Positions 1 through 8,594 of a DNA stretch of 64,000 bases are shown here, one piece after another. The stretch spans positions 2,914,001-2,978,000 of the forward strand of contig OY762279.1 of the NCBI GenBank assembly GCA_963665455.1. Reading direction: 5' to 3'. Position 1 is the stretch's first letter; the number at the start of each line of letters is the position of its first letter. The notes under the pieces are model-generated. The model did no database searches and was not told the origin of the DNA. It saw only the letters and a list, made by a program, of their open reading frames with translations. The stretch is from VXNE01 sp963665455. GTDB taxonomy: Bacteria > Pseudomonadota > Gammaproteobacteria > Pseudomonadales > Azotimanducaceae. A program made the translations under genes and the position numbers.

Positions 1-651
1 TTCACCAACGTGGGCGCGGACCGCACGGCGGACTTCCCGAGCTTCGTCGCCGGTTCCGAGGGCCGTACACGACCGTTGCCGGTCTTCGGCCCGGATGGCA
101 ACGACGCAAGGCCGTCCACGGGGGAACTGGTCGAGAGGCTCATCGGTCGGCAGGGCGCGTACCCGAGCCTCGCGGACTATCTGACGTTCCGCGATCCGGA
201 GGGCTATCGGATCAGCGTGCGCGAGGTGCCGGCCACCGGAAATCGGCGCTGGGCCCGCTTCGGCACCGACGACGTGACGTTGTCCGCCATCCCGGTGCAT
301 CACGGCGACGCGCCGAGCCTCGCCTGGCGGGTGGAGATCGGCGGGCACGCCATCGTCTTCACCGGCAACTTCAGCAACCGCAAGGACGTGGTGGCCGGGT
401 TCGCCGAGGGGGCCGACGCCCTCGTCATCCACCTCGCGATTCCGGAGTTCGCGCGGGGCACCGTGCGGGACTTGTACGTGCGTCCCTCGCAGATTGGACG
501 GATCGCCGAGCGCGCGGACGTGCGCATGGTGGTGCTCGGCTACCGGACCTCGCGCACCTTGGGGCGCGAGACCCAAAGCCGCACGGCGCTGGAGGAGTAC
601 TACGGCGGGCCGTTGGTGTTCGCGAACGAGCTAGAATGCTGGGGACTTTGA
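1..651 (+). CDS. MBL-fold metallo-hydrolase, C-terminal part (5' end outside window)
   Basis: The reading frame is open from base 1, so the N-terminus, including the usual HxHxDH metal motif, lies outside the window. The visible C-terminal ~215 residues resemble ribonuclease Z/arylsulfatase-like metallo-beta-lactamase-fold hydrolases. A histidine pair in IPVHHGD is followed by a strand reading AIVFTGNF, where these enzymes normally carry a metal-bridging Asp (SGD), and then by a helix with ADALVIHLAIPE. Substrate cannot be told. The Asn in place of the expected Asp in FTGNF is notable and could weaken metal binding. The bTHX gene follows after 17 bases. Confidence 0.75.
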   Translation, partial: FTNVGADRTADFPSFVAGSEGRTRPLPVFGPDGNDARPSTGELVERLIGRQGAYPSLADYLTFRDPEGYRISVREVPATGNRRWARFGTDDVTLSAIPVHHGDAPSLAWRVEIGGHAIVFTGNFSNRKDVVAGFAEGADALVIHLAIPEFARGTVRDLYVRPSQIGRIAERADVRMVVLGYRTSRTLGRETQSRTALEEYYGGPLVFANELECWGL

Positions 652-668
652 CGGCGGAACATACGGCA

Positions 669-785
669 ATGGGCAAGGGCGACATTCGCACGCGGCGCGG
701 CAAGATCAACCGGGGCACGTACGGCGTCCGGCGGCGCAAGAAGGCCAAGAAACCCGCGGCCGACACGCAGGGCAAACGTCGCTAG
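669..785 (+). CDS. 30S ribosomal protein bTHX
   Basis: A 38-residue, strongly basic protein beginning MGKGDIRTRRGKINRGTYG and followed by a basic RRRKKAKK stretch. This is the signature of the THX (Thx/PSRP4) family, first seen in the Thermus small subunit and present in plastids and many proteobacteria. In Thermus it sits in a cavity at the top of the 30S head and stabilises 16S rRNA. Length fits the family (about 25-45 residues after maturation). The ATG is the only reasonable start, and no strong Shine-Dalgarno is visible. It lies between an MBL hydrolase and a VOC protein with no other ribosomal genes nearby, as is usual for stand-alone thx genes. Confidence 0.9.
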   Translation: MGKGDIRTRRGKINRGTYGVRRRKKAKKPAADTQGKRR

Positions 786-804
786 CGGACGGGCGCCGGC
801 CCCC

Positions 805-1695
805 ATGGCAGCCCATCCCGCGCTGCGCCTGCGCCAGATTTGCCTGGTCGCCCGCGAACTGGAGTGGACGACCAGCCTGCTCTGCACGGCGTTCGATGCG
901 CCCGTCGTCTTTCGCGACCCCCGCATGGCGGCTGGCGGAGATCTCACCAATACGCACATTCGTCTCGGCGACTCGTTCCTCGAAACGGTGTGTCCGTCGG
1001 ACCTCGCGTGGCAGCGCTCCACGACCCAGACCCGGCTCCTCACGCGCAATGGCGACTGCGGCTACATGGCCATCGTGCAGGTGCCGGACGTGGCCGTGGC
1101 GGCGCGGTCGATGTCCGAGCAGGGGACCGGGACGGGGATCGTGGCCGGGAGCTGGAACGTCTGCCCCGGGGCACCGGGCACGGGCCTGGCGGGCGTGGAG
1201 TCGGGCCGCTACGTACTCGGAGAGCCCCTGCCGAAGGAGCCCGGGACCGTCTCCGGCGTCAACGTGCAGTTTCACCCCCGGGACTTCGGCACCCTCGCCG
1301 AAATCCAGGAGAACTGGCCGGGCCACGACGCGTTTCCGAGGAACAAGGGAACCTACTACCCGGCCGGAAACACCTGGCAGAACGCGGTGGACGCGCGGCC
1401 GCATGGCGGCGTGACGACCGGCTTCGCGGCGGTGGAGATCGCGCCCCGGGACGTCGATCCCGAGGAGATGTGCCGGCGCTGGATGCGCGGCCTTGGGGCG
1501 GGATGCGAGATCGACCCGGCGGCGCCCGCAACGCTGAAGCTCGCCGGTGGCCAGACCATGCGTTTCGTCGCCCCGGCGGCGGGGGGTGGCACGGGCGTGG
1601 TCGGGGTCGATCTGTGGGCCGTGCCGGGGACGCCCAAGACGTTCGAGACGCTGTTCCTGTGCGGCGTCCGGTGGAACCTCGTCGATCCCCCTTAA
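805..1695 (+). CDS. VOC/glyoxalase-like domain protein
   Basis: 296 residues. The N-terminal half (LRQICLVARELEWTTSLLCTAF...) has the beta-alpha-beta pattern of the vicinal-oxygen-chelate superfamily, and a second VOC-like half follows (GFAAVEIAPRDVDPEEM). Such proteins bind a divalent metal and include glyoxalases, dioxygenases and isomerases. The specific substrate and the metal ligands cannot be assigned from sequence alone. It starts 19 bases after bTHX, so the two may be co-transcribed. The next gene is convergent on the minus strand. Confidence 0.7.
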   Translation: MAAHPALRLRQICLVARELEWTTSLLCTAFDAPVVFRDPRMAAGGDLTNTHIRLGDSFLETVCPSDLAWQRSTTQTRLLTRNGDCGYMAIVQVPDVAVAARSMSEQGTGTGIVAGSWNVCPGAPGTGLAGVESGRYVLGEPLPKEPGTVSGVNVQFHPRDFGTLAEIQENWPGHDAFPRNKGTYYPAGNTWQNAVDARPHGGVTTGFAAVEIAPRDVDPEEMCRRWMRGLGAGCEIDPAAPATLKLAGGQTMRFVAPAAGGGTGVVGVDLWAVPGTPKTFETLFLCGVRWNLVDPP

Positions 1696-1714
1696 CGCGG
1701 CGGGATGCAGCGCG

Positions 1715-2335
1715 TCAGTCGAGGCCTCGGCGCACGATCCACAGCCGCTGCGCGACCGTAACGAACGTGAGTACCGCAAGGACGTAGACGGCGGCCTCGG
1801 GCAGATGCAACGCCGTGCCGACGCCGACGATCAGGACGCGTTCGAATCGGGTGCAGATCCCTTCCAGACACGCCACCCCGGCCGCCTCGGCCCGGGCGCG
1901 CACGTAGCTCGTGAGGTTCGCGCCGGTCAGCGCCAGCACGGTCGCGGCGACGGCGGCGACGTCCCCGGTCCCGGCGAAGTACGCCGCGAGCCCGGCGAAC
2001 GTTACGCCTTCGCCGAGGCGGTCCGCCGTCGAGTCGAGGACGCCTCCGAACGGGGAGGCGTGGGTGCCTTCGCCGTGGCGGGCGAGTTCGCCATCGAGGC
2101 CGTCCAGGGCGCTCCCCACCAGGAAGACGATGCCCCCGAGCACGAGCCATCCGTCGGCGATGAGCAGGGCCGCGGCCAGGACGATCAGAAGGCCGGCGAC
2201 CGTGACGTGATTGGGCCGCACGCCGTGGTCGGCGAGCCAGTCCACGGCGAACCGCGCGCGCTTGCGCAGTTCGGCGTTCAGGGTCGCCCGGGCGCGTTGC
2301 ACCGCGCTGCCGTGATCCGGTTGCGGGGAGGCCAT
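1715..2335 (-). CDS. CDP-alcohol phosphatidyltransferase family membrane protein
   Basis: 206 residues with several hydrophobic helices. It carries the family signature D-x2-DG-x2-AR-x(n)-G-x3-D-x3-D, visible as DGLDGELARH followed by GGVLDSTAD. These integral membrane enzymes displace CMP from a CDP-alcohol and transfer the phospho-group to an alcohol such as glycerol phosphate or inositol phosphate. The frame stays open upstream to 2617, but that extension overlaps the divergent nitroreductase gene and is not membrane-like, so the ATG at 2335 is chosen. The acceptor substrate (PgsA-, Pis- or archaetidyl-type) cannot be decided. Confidence 0.85.
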   Translation of the reverse strand: MASPQPDHGSAVQRARATLNAELRKRARFAVDWLADHGVRPNHVTVAGLLIVLAAALLIADGWLVLGGIVFLVGSALDGLDGELARHGEGTHASPFGGVLDSTADRLGEGVTFAGLAAYFAGTGDVAAVAATVLALTGANLTSYVRARAEAAGVACLEGICTRFERVLIVGVGTALHLPEAAVYVLAVLTFVTVAQRLWIVRRGLD

Positions 2336-2432
2336 GTGAATCAGAATACACGCAAGCGGCCCCGCTTTTGCGGCGCGTTCCCCCTCGGCTCGTGATGTAA
2401 TCGCGGCACGCTTAAGGAACCGGAGAGTCAGG

Positions 2433-3071
2433 ATGGAGTTCGACATCGAGACTTGCGATGCACTGCTGTCGACGACCAGGGCCGTGCGCAAGCGCCTCGA
2501 CCTCGCGCGGGCCGTGCCCCGTTCCGTCATCGAGGAGTGCATCGCGCTCTCGATGCAGGCGCCCACCGGCTCGAATAGCCAGGGTTGGCGTTGGGTCGTG
2601 GTGGAGGACGCGGACAAGCGCCAGGCGCTGGCGGACCTGTACCGGCGCGGCGGGGAGGACTACCTCACCGCGGCCAGCGCGCAGTACGAGCAGTCCGCGG
2701 ACGCGCAGACGCAGCGTGTGTTCGGCTCGGCGCTATACCTCCTCGAGCACCTCCACGAGGTGCCCTTGCACATGATTCCCTGCATCGAGGGCCGGCCGGC
2801 CGCCGAGGCGCCCCCGGCGATGCTGGCGGGCCTCTTCGGGTCGATCTTCCCGGCGGTGTGGAGCTTCCAGTTGGCGTTGCGCGCCCGGGGCCTCGGCTCG
2901 TGCCTGACGACCCTGCACCTGATGCACGAGGCGGAGGCTGCGGAGCTACTGGGCCTGCCGGAGCAAGTCATGCAGGTGGCGCTCCTGCCGGTGGCCTACA
3001 CCCTGGGGACCGACTTCAAGCGCGCCGACCGGCCGCCGGCGTCGACCATCACGCGGTGGAATAGCTGGTAG
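2433..3071 (+). CDS. Nitroreductase family FMN-dependent oxidoreductase
   Basis: 212 residues. The N-terminal RAVRKRLD and PTGSNSQGWRWVVV segments are the FMN-phosphate-binding features of the nitroreductase fold. A GLGSC loop (ARGLGSCLT) lies near residue 155. These homodimeric flavoenzymes reduce nitro, quinone or enone substrates with NAD(P)H. A GGAG motif sits about 6 bases ahead of the ATG. The gene is divergent from the phosphatidyltransferase with a ~97-base spacer that should hold both promoters. Physiological substrate unknown. Confidence 0.85.
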   Translation: MEFDIETCDALLSTTRAVRKRLDLARAVPRSVIEECIALSMQAPTGSNSQGWRWVVVEDADKRQALADLYRRGGEDYLTAASAQYEQSADAQTQRVFGSALYLLEHLHEVPLHMIPCIEGRPAAEAPPAMLAGLFGSIFPAVWSFQLALRARGLGSCLTTLHLMHEAEAAELLGLPEQVMQVALLPVAYTLGTDFKRADRPPASTITRWNSW

Positions 3072-3093
3072 TTGCGAGCGGGGCCGGCTTGTC

Positions 3094-3357
3094 TCAGCGG
3101 TGGTGCAGCCGCCGCTCGATGTCGGCCTCGAACTCCGGATAGTCCGCGGCGAGGGTCGCCAGGTCGAACTCGGCGGGAATCTCCGGGCGGGGTTCTTGTT
3201 CGAGCAGGAACTGGAAGGCCTGCACGAGCACCCACTCGTGGGTGAACGCGCGGCCCGACAGGCGCCGGTAGTAGTCGGGGTCCATCCCGACGCGATGGAC
3301 GGCCGTGTCGACGACCACCTCGTACACGTTCGCATCGACGAGGGTCACGCTGATCAT
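3094..3357 (-). CDS. Small conserved protein coupled to TVP38-family gene
   Basis: 87 residues, acidic, no membrane segment. It reads like a widespread uncharacterised family with a beta strand (VTLVDANVYEVVV), a short DYYRRLSG motif, a helix with AFQFLLEQEPRPEIP and a terminal PEFEADIERRL. Its ATG overlaps the stop of the upstream TVP38/TMEM64 gene by four bases (ATGA), indicating translational coupling and perhaps functional linkage. No biochemical function is known to me. Confidence 0.65.
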   Translation of the reverse strand: MISVTLVDANVYEVVVDTAVHRVGMDPDYYRRLSGRAFTHEWVLVQAFQFLLEQEPRPEIPAEFDLATLAADYPEFEADIERRLHHR

Positions 3358-4049
3358 GACTCCGGGGCCTTCTTGAACCGCTTCGACCAGTAGCCTAACG
3401 CCTTGCGGGCGACAAGCGGGAAGATCCCCAGCAACGCGAACGACAGCAGCAAGGTCGGGGAGAGGACGCCGGCCAACGATTGCAGTTCACCCACCTCCCG
3501 GCCGGCGTTCACGTAGACCGCGGTCCCCGCCAGCATGCCCACTTGACTGACCCAGTAGAAGGTCCAGACGCGCAGGGGCGTCAGCCCCATGGCGACGTTG
3601 ATGGCGAAGAACGGGAAGGCCGGCACGAGCCGCAGGGCGAACAGGTAGAAGGCACCGTCCTCGCGGATGCCCCGGTTGACGGGTTCGAGCACCTTGGCGA
3701 AGCGCGTCTGCACGGCGTTACGGAACAGGTGGCGCGCGAGCAGGAAGGCGAGGGTGGCGCCGATGGAGCTCGCGAACGACACGAGGATCAAGCCGGTGGC
3801 CAGACCGAAGATCGCCCCCGCGGCGAGGGTGAGGACCGCGGCGCCCGGTAGGGACAGCCCCGTGACGGCGATGTATAGCCCCGCGAACGCGAACACGGAG
3901 AGCCAGGGGTGGGCGTCGCGCAGGGCGACGATACCGGCCCGCTGCGCTTGCAGGAACTCGATGCTCAGGAAGCGTTGCAGGTCGAAGGCGAAGAAGAGGC
4001 CGATCAGCAGAACGACTCCCGCCAACAGGATGAGGCGGCCGCGTTTCAC
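3354..4049 (-). CDS. TVP38/TMEM64 family (DedA-like) inner membrane protein
   Basis: 231 residues with about five to six hydrophobic segments. The VTT/DedA-superfamily core is visible: FGLATGLILVSFASSIGA followed by a helix with LARHLFR, and later FFAINVAMGLTPLRVWTF. Members act in membrane lipid homeostasis, and several DedA/VTT proteins are proposed polyprenyl- or phospholipid scramblases. It starts with GTG. It is 52 bases downstream of the glutaredoxin-like gene on the same strand and overlaps the next small gene by four bases. Confidence 0.85.
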   Translation of the reverse strand: MKRGRLILLAGVVLLIGLFFAFDLQRFLSIEFLQAQRAGIVALRDAHPWLSVFAFAGLYIAVTGLSLPGAAVLTLAAGAIFGLATGLILVSFASSIGATLAFLLARHLFRNAVQTRFAKVLEPVNRGIREDGAFYLFALRLVPAFPFFAINVAMGLTPLRVWTFYWVSQVGMLAGTAVYVNAGREVGELQSLAGVLSPTLLLSFALLGIFPLVARKALGYWSKRFKKAPES

Positions 4050-4101
4050 GATTGGCGCACCGGCGGAGTTGGTGCGGGCTAAGGGCTGGCCGGCGGAGGG
4101 A

Positions 4102-4725
4102 TCACGCGTGGGCGCGGCGCAGGGGGGATGGGGGCGAATGGTCTTGATCCGCCTCCGGTGCCACCCCGGCGGCGAGCCGCTCCCCGAGTTCGTTGGCCCC
4201 GCCGACGTATGCGCCGTCGATCCATATCTGCGGCACGGTCACGGGCGTCTTCGCCCCGATCAGCGGCTTGACCCGGGCGAGCATCTCGTAGAGCGCGCGG
4301 GTGTCGGCGATGACGTCGTGGTACGCATGCGCGATGCCGGCCTCGTCCAGTGCCGCCCGTGCTCGCGTGCAGTGGGGACAGCCGGCCTTGCCGTATACAT
4401 GGGTGCCGGACAACGGCGTGTCCGCGGTCGCGGCCTCGATCACCTCCTGGATCAGGACGCCCCGGTTCAGGGCGATGCCCTGGGAGATGACCTTGCCGTT
4501 TACCTGCACGATCGGCGCATGCCAGCCACCCCTGCGCAGCGGCCGCCACCATCTGCTCAGCCACTCGTGTTCTTCGACCCGTACGTCGATGCCGGCGAGA
4601 TCGGTGGCGACGCAGTCCCGCACGATGTCTTCCGTGAGCGCGCATTCGCCGCACGGAATCTTGATGCGGAACGGCCCCCACGCGCCGGCCCAGCGATGGA
4701 TGACGATGTGGACGGGCGTGCTCAT
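4102..4725 (-). CDS. Two-domain thioredoxin-fold protein with C-terminal glutaredoxin domain
   Basis: 207 residues. The C-terminal ~90 residues form a glutaredoxin: YGKAGCPHCTRAR with the C116-x-x-C119 active site, the cis-proline region TVPQIWIDG and the glutathione-binding GGANELGERL. The N-terminal half also looks thioredoxin-related, with a CGEC motif (C25-C28) near the start of a helix. So this is a tandem redoxin rather than a plain GrxC. An in-frame GTG lies 15 bases upstream (4740). The ATG at 4725 is preferred because GGAA lies 9 bases before it. A canonical grxC is absent from its usual place next to secB further along this window. Confidence 0.75.
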   Translation of the reverse strand: MSTPVHIVIHRWAGAWGPFRIKIPCGECALTEDIVRDCVATDLAGIDVRVEEHEWLSRWWRPLRRGGWHAPIVQVNGKVISQGIALNRGVLIQEVIEAATADTPLSGTHVYGKAGCPHCTRARAALDEAGIAHAYHDVIADTRALYEMLARVKPLIGAKTPVTVPQIWIDGAYVGGANELGERLAAGVAPEADQDHSPPSPLRRAHA

Positions 4726-4800
4726 TGCGTCGTGTTCCACTCCGCTCGCGGACGGGCTCGGCCCGCGGACGCTTCGATCCCGCGGGCCGCCACCGCCCGA

Positions 4801-6537
4801 TCAGGCCTCGCCGTGCCGCAGCAGACGTCCCGGCGTGCGGCCCGTGCACTCGCCGTCCTCGAAGGTCGGCTCGCCGTTGACGAGGATGGCGCGGTAGCCC
4901 TTGGCGCGCTGCACCCGGCGCCACTCGTTGGCGGGAAAGTCGTGCGCGATGTCCCCCACCCAGCGGGGCGTGACCTCCAACGCTTCGAGGTCGTACATCA
5001 CGATGTCGGCGGGCGCGCCCTCGCGCAGGAAGCCGCGGTCCCGGAAGCCCGCCGCGAACGCGGGCAGGAAACTCAGGCGGTAGTGGGCCTCCTCCAGCGA
5101 CACCTTGCCCTCGTCGCGCACCATCCACGCGAGGAAATCCGTCGTATACGCGCCGCCGGTGAAGAACTTGGTGTGGGCGCCGCCGTCGGAGACGCCGGGA
5201 ATCGAGTACGGCGCGGTGATCATCTCCGCCGTGTACTCCGCGTTCTGCCCGCGGTCGCGGCCGAGGAACTCGACCTTGAGGCCGCCCTCGACGGCGAGGT
5301 CCAGCATCGCGTCGATGGGGTGCTTGCCGGTTTCGTCCGCGACTTGCTGCACGGTCTTGCCGACATGACACTGGAGCTCGTCGGCGTTCTCGCAGGCATC
5401 GACCGACTGGATCACCAGTTCCTCGATCGGGCCGCCGAGGGCCTGGGTCCTGCCGAGCTTCTCGATGGCCGCGTCGGTCTCGGCGCGGATCGCCGTGCGA
5501 ATCTCCTCGTCCTGCATCTTCGCCATCTTCTCCTCGAAGGTGCCGGTCGTCGCGCGGTTCCACGCGGGGCTCGAGTCGTAGAGGTTCCAATGCTCCAGGG
5601 TGAACGCGAAGCCGGTGCGCATGGTGAAGCCCTGGCCGAAGATGCGCAGGCCCTTGGCGTTCGCGTCCTCGATCCATTGCAGCCGGTCGCGGTGTATCTC
5701 GGGCTTGCGTGGGCTGACCGCGACCACGTTGTGCAGGATGGGCCGGCCGCTGACGGCGGCGAGCCGCTCCTGGAAGGCCAGATCCTTGCCAAGGTCGCCG
5801 GTGAACTGGGTGATCTGGATGAAGCCCTCGTCGCGCTCGGCGAGCACCTCGGCGAGGGCGAGGACGTCCTCGTCGCACATCGTGTCCGTGACCATCGGCG
5901 TGCCGTCGAAGTCCGCCTGCACGGAGTGCTGGCCGAGCCGCTGTACCGAGAAGCCGCAGGCGCCGGCGTCCATGGCTTCGTGCAGGAGGGCCTTCATTTC
6001 GGCCTGTTCCTGGCGGGTCGCGGGCCGGGTCTTGGCGGCCTCGAGGCCCATGACCCACGTCATGAGCGGCGCCACGGGCATGTAGGTGAGGCAGTTGACG
6101 CCCTTCGGCATCCGCTCCAGGGACTTGAGCCACTCGGGGAAGGTCACCCAGTCCCAGATCATGCCCGCCTTCATGGATTCGAAGGGGATCGCCTCGGTGC
6201 GGGACATGGTGAGCATCGCGCGGTCGCGGCCCTCGGGCGGCACCGGGGCGAAGCCGAAGCCGCAGTTGCCGAGCACGACGGAGGTCACGCCATGCCAGCC
6301 GGAGATCGTGCAATAGGGATCCCACTGGATCTGCGCGTCATAGTGCGTGTGTAGATCCACGAAGCCGGGCGCGACGATCAAGCCATCGGCGTCGATCTCC
6401 CGGGCCGCGTCGCCCTGCGGCCGACCGCCGATCTGGGCGATGCGGCCGTCCTTGATCCAAAGATCCGCCCGGAAGCGTGGGACCCGCGTGCCATCGACGA
6501 TGGTGCCGTTCTTGATGCGTACGTCGTAATGCGTCAT
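4801..6537 (-). CDS. N-acyl-D-amino-acid deacylase (D-aminoacylase) family amidohydrolase
   Basis: 578 residues of the amidohydrolase superfamily. The N-terminal small beta domain (YDVRIKNGTIVDG) is followed by the metal motif DLHTHYDAQ and by GVTSVVLGNCGFGFAP. The latter contains the Cys that serves as a metal ligand in D-aminoacylases. The enzyme is expected to hydrolyse N-acyl-D-amino acids to D-amino acids and a carboxylate. The frame extends to 6681, but the ATG at 6537 is preceded by GAGGAGG at good spacing and begins exactly where the family starts. It is likely cytosolic and scavenges D-amino acid derivatives. Confidence 0.85.
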   Translation of the reverse strand: MTHYDVRIKNGTIVDGTRVPRFRADLWIKDGRIAQIGGRPQGDAAREIDADGLIVAPGFVDLHTHYDAQIQWDPYCTISGWHGVTSVVLGNCGFGFAPVPPEGRDRAMLTMSRTEAIPFESMKAGMIWDWVTFPEWLKSLERMPKGVNCLTYMPVAPLMTWVMGLEAAKTRPATRQEQAEMKALLHEAMDAGACGFSVQRLGQHSVQADFDGTPMVTDTMCDEDVLALAEVLAERDEGFIQITQFTGDLGKDLAFQERLAAVSGRPILHNVVAVSPRKPEIHRDRLQWIEDANAKGLRIFGQGFTMRTGFAFTLEHWNLYDSSPAWNRATTGTFEEKMAKMQDEEIRTAIRAETDAAIEKLGRTQALGGPIEELVIQSVDACENADELQCHVGKTVQQVADETGKHPIDAMLDLAVEGGLKVEFLGRDRGQNAEYTAEMITAPYSIPGVSDGGAHTKFFTGGAYTTDFLAWMVRDEGKVSLEEAHYRLSFLPAFAAGFRDRGFLREGAPADIVMYDLEALEVTPRWVGDIAHDFPANEWRRVQRAKGYRAILVNGEPTFEDGECTGRTPGRLLRHGEA

Positions 6538-6717
6538 GTGGAGCCCTCCTCGTGTTCGACCGATGCTGCGCCTTGGTGCGTGGGTTGTCAAAGAGCTTTT
6601 GGCGCGGTCGGCCTTGAGCCACCGGAAGGCGGGGCAACGCGGCCATGATGCCCAGTAGAAAACTGATAAGGTATGCCCCATTCCGACCGGCGGATCGCCG
6701 GCGTGAGGGGGTGAGCG

Positions 6718-7080
6718 ATGCGACGATGGGTGAAGGGCGTGCTGATGGTGCTGGTCGCGTTGCCGGTCACGGCGCTGGCGACGACGCTCGTGATCAACGC
6801 GAAGATCACGCGCACGCTGGCGGCGGACGACGTGCGGTTCGGCGGCTGCATGGCGTGGCTCAGCACGTCCCCGTCATCGGAGGGCCTCGACTGCCCCGAC
6901 GGCAACTGGGTGACCTTCAGTTGCACCGGGGACCATGTCTCGAAGTCGAGTGCGTTGCGGATGTTCGACTCCGCGCAGATGGCCTTCCTGACGGATCGGA
7001 CCGTCCGGGTGACGGTGGACGATACCCGCAAGCACAACGGCTGGTGCCTGGTCGAACGGATCGACGTGCTGGGCCAGTAG
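6718..7080 (+). CDS. Small exported protein of unknown function
   Basis: 120 residues with a clear Sec signal peptide (MRRWVKGVLMVLVALPVTALA...). The mature part has conserved-looking cysteines (GGCMAW, GLDCPDGNW, SCTGDH, NGWC) that could form two disulfides. The pattern DCP-x-GNWVTFSC...MFDSAQMAF...DDTRKHNGWC looks like a small periplasmic family seen in marine gammaproteobacteria, but I cannot name a function. A strong AGGGGGTG ribosome-binding region precedes the ATG. Confidence 0.65.
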   Translation: MRRWVKGVLMVLVALPVTALATTLVINAKITRTLAADDVRFGGCMAWLSTSPSSEGLDCPDGNWVTFSCTGDHVSKSSALRMFDSAQMAFLTDRTVRVTVDDTRKHNGWCLVERIDVLGQ

Positions 7081-7178
7081 CCGCCGGTCACTGATCGCCG
7101 TTGGCCCCGCGCGGCGGAACCACGCGCCCGGGCCGCGGTGCGGCACAGATGCTTGGGCGGGGGGATTGGGCGACGCGC

Positions 7179-8585
7179 ATGGCTAACGTTACCGCTTCGG
7201 ACGCGCTCTGCCTGCGGCCCGCCGTGGAATTGCGGCGGTTGCTGGCGGCGGGAGAGGTTTCGCCCGTCGAGGTGCTCGACGCCCACATCGACCGCATCGA
7301 GCGTTACGACGAGCCCCTGAACGCCGTCGTCACCCGCTGTTTCGAAGCGGCGCGCGAACGTGCGGCCGCAGGGCGGCTGGCCGGGCCCTTGGCGGGTTTG
7401 CCGATCGCGCACAAGGATCTGACGGCGACCGCCGGGCTGCGCACGACGTACGGATCGACGCTGTTCTCGGACCATGTTCCCGCCGAGGATTCCCTGCTCG
7501 TGGCGCGCATCAAGGCGGCCGGCGCCGTCACCATCGGGAAGACCAACGTGCCCGAATTCGGCGCCGGCTCGCAGACCTTCAACCGCGTATTCGGTGCGAC
7601 CCGCAATCCCTACGACCGCTCGCGCACCTGCGGCGGCAGTAGCGGCGGGGCGGCCGTGGCCCTGGCGGCGCGCTTCATGCCCCTCGCGGACGGCAGCGAT
7701 ACCGGCGGCTCGCTGCGCAACCCGGCGGCGTTCTGCAACGTCGTGGGCTTTCGCCCCTCGCCCGGGCGCGTGCCATTCGGTTGGCGGGAGCACGCCGCTT
7801 GGTCGGATATCAGCACGCAGGGACCGATGGGGCGCACCGTGGACGACGTTGCCCTGTTGCTGTCCGTCATTGCCGGTCCGGATCGCCACGTCGCCAACGC
7901 GCTGCCGGAACCGGGGGTCGCCTTCCGGGCGGTGACGCCGGTGGCGCTCCGAGGTCTGCGCGTGGCGCTGACGGAGAACTTCGGGGATCTCCCGGTGGCG
8001 GCGCCGATTCGAGAGACGTTGCGGCGCCTGGGGGACGTGTTGTCCAACGAGGGTGCCATCGTGACGGCGGCGACGCCGGATCTGGCCGACGCCGACCGTA
8101 TCTTCCACGTGCTGCGCGCGGCGCGGTTCCGCCCCCGCTTTGGGAGCCTGCCGCCCGAACAGCACGCGGAACTCAAGGACACCATCCGCTGGAATGCCGC
8201 GCAGGGCGAGGCGCTCAGCCGCGCGGACGAGGACTGGGTGGACGGCGCCCGTTCGGCCCTGGTGGCCCGCGTGGCGGAGTTCTTCGAGCGCGTGGACGTC
8301 CTCATCGGGCCCACCACCCAGGTGCAGCCGTTCGACATCGACACGGATTGGGTGCGCGACATCGAGGGCGTGCCGATGGAGACCTACATCGATTGGATGC
8401 GCAGTTGCAGCCGCATCACGGTGACGTGCTGTCCGGCGTTGTCGCTGCCGTGCGGCTTCGCCGAGGGGTTGCCCGTCGGTGCCCAACTCGTGGCGCCGAT
8501 GCGGGAGGATGCCTTCCTGCTGTCGGTGGCCAAGGCCGTCGAGGCGGTGGCGGGGTCGGGGCACGTCGTGCCGCACCTCGACTGA
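7179..8585 (+). CDS. Amidase signature family hydrolase
   Basis: 468 residues. The amidase-signature Ser-cisSer-Lys triad is visible: K79 in AHKD, cis-Ser S154 in CGGSSGGAA, and nucleophile S178 in GSDTGGSLR. The family includes amidases, GatA and aryl-acylamidases. Absence of GatB/GatC nearby argues for a stand-alone catabolic amidase. The frame is open from 7101, but the ATG at 7179 starts the conserved N-terminal helix (LCLRPAVELRRLLAAGEVSPVEV). The substrate is unknown. The next gene starts 9 bases after the stop. Confidence 0.88.
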   Translation: MANVTASDALCLRPAVELRRLLAAGEVSPVEVLDAHIDRIERYDEPLNAVVTRCFEAARERAAAGRLAGPLAGLPIAHKDLTATAGLRTTYGSTLFSDHVPAEDSLLVARIKAAGAVTIGKTNVPEFGAGSQTFNRVFGATRNPYDRSRTCGGSSGGAAVALAARFMPLADGSDTGGSLRNPAAFCNVVGFRPSPGRVPFGWREHAAWSDISTQGPMGRTVDDVALLLSVIAGPDRHVANALPEPGVAFRAVTPVALRGLRVALTENFGDLPVAAPIRETLRRLGDVLSNEGAIVTAATPDLADADRIFHVLRAARFRPRFGSLPPEQHAELKDTIRWNAAQGEALSRADEDWVDGARSALVARVAEFFERVDVLIGPTTQVQPFDIDTDWVRDIEGVPMETYIDWMRSCSRITVTCCPALSLPCGFAEGLPVGAQLVAPMREDAFLLSVAKAVEAVAGSGHVVPHLD

Positions 8586-8594
8586 GCCGCGCCG

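Noticed and set aside
3667..6354. An 895-codon plus-strand frame opposite the TVP38, glutaredoxin and D-aminoacylase genes
   Set aside because: No recognisable domains. It spans three real minus-strand genes and has the biased composition of an antisense shadow.
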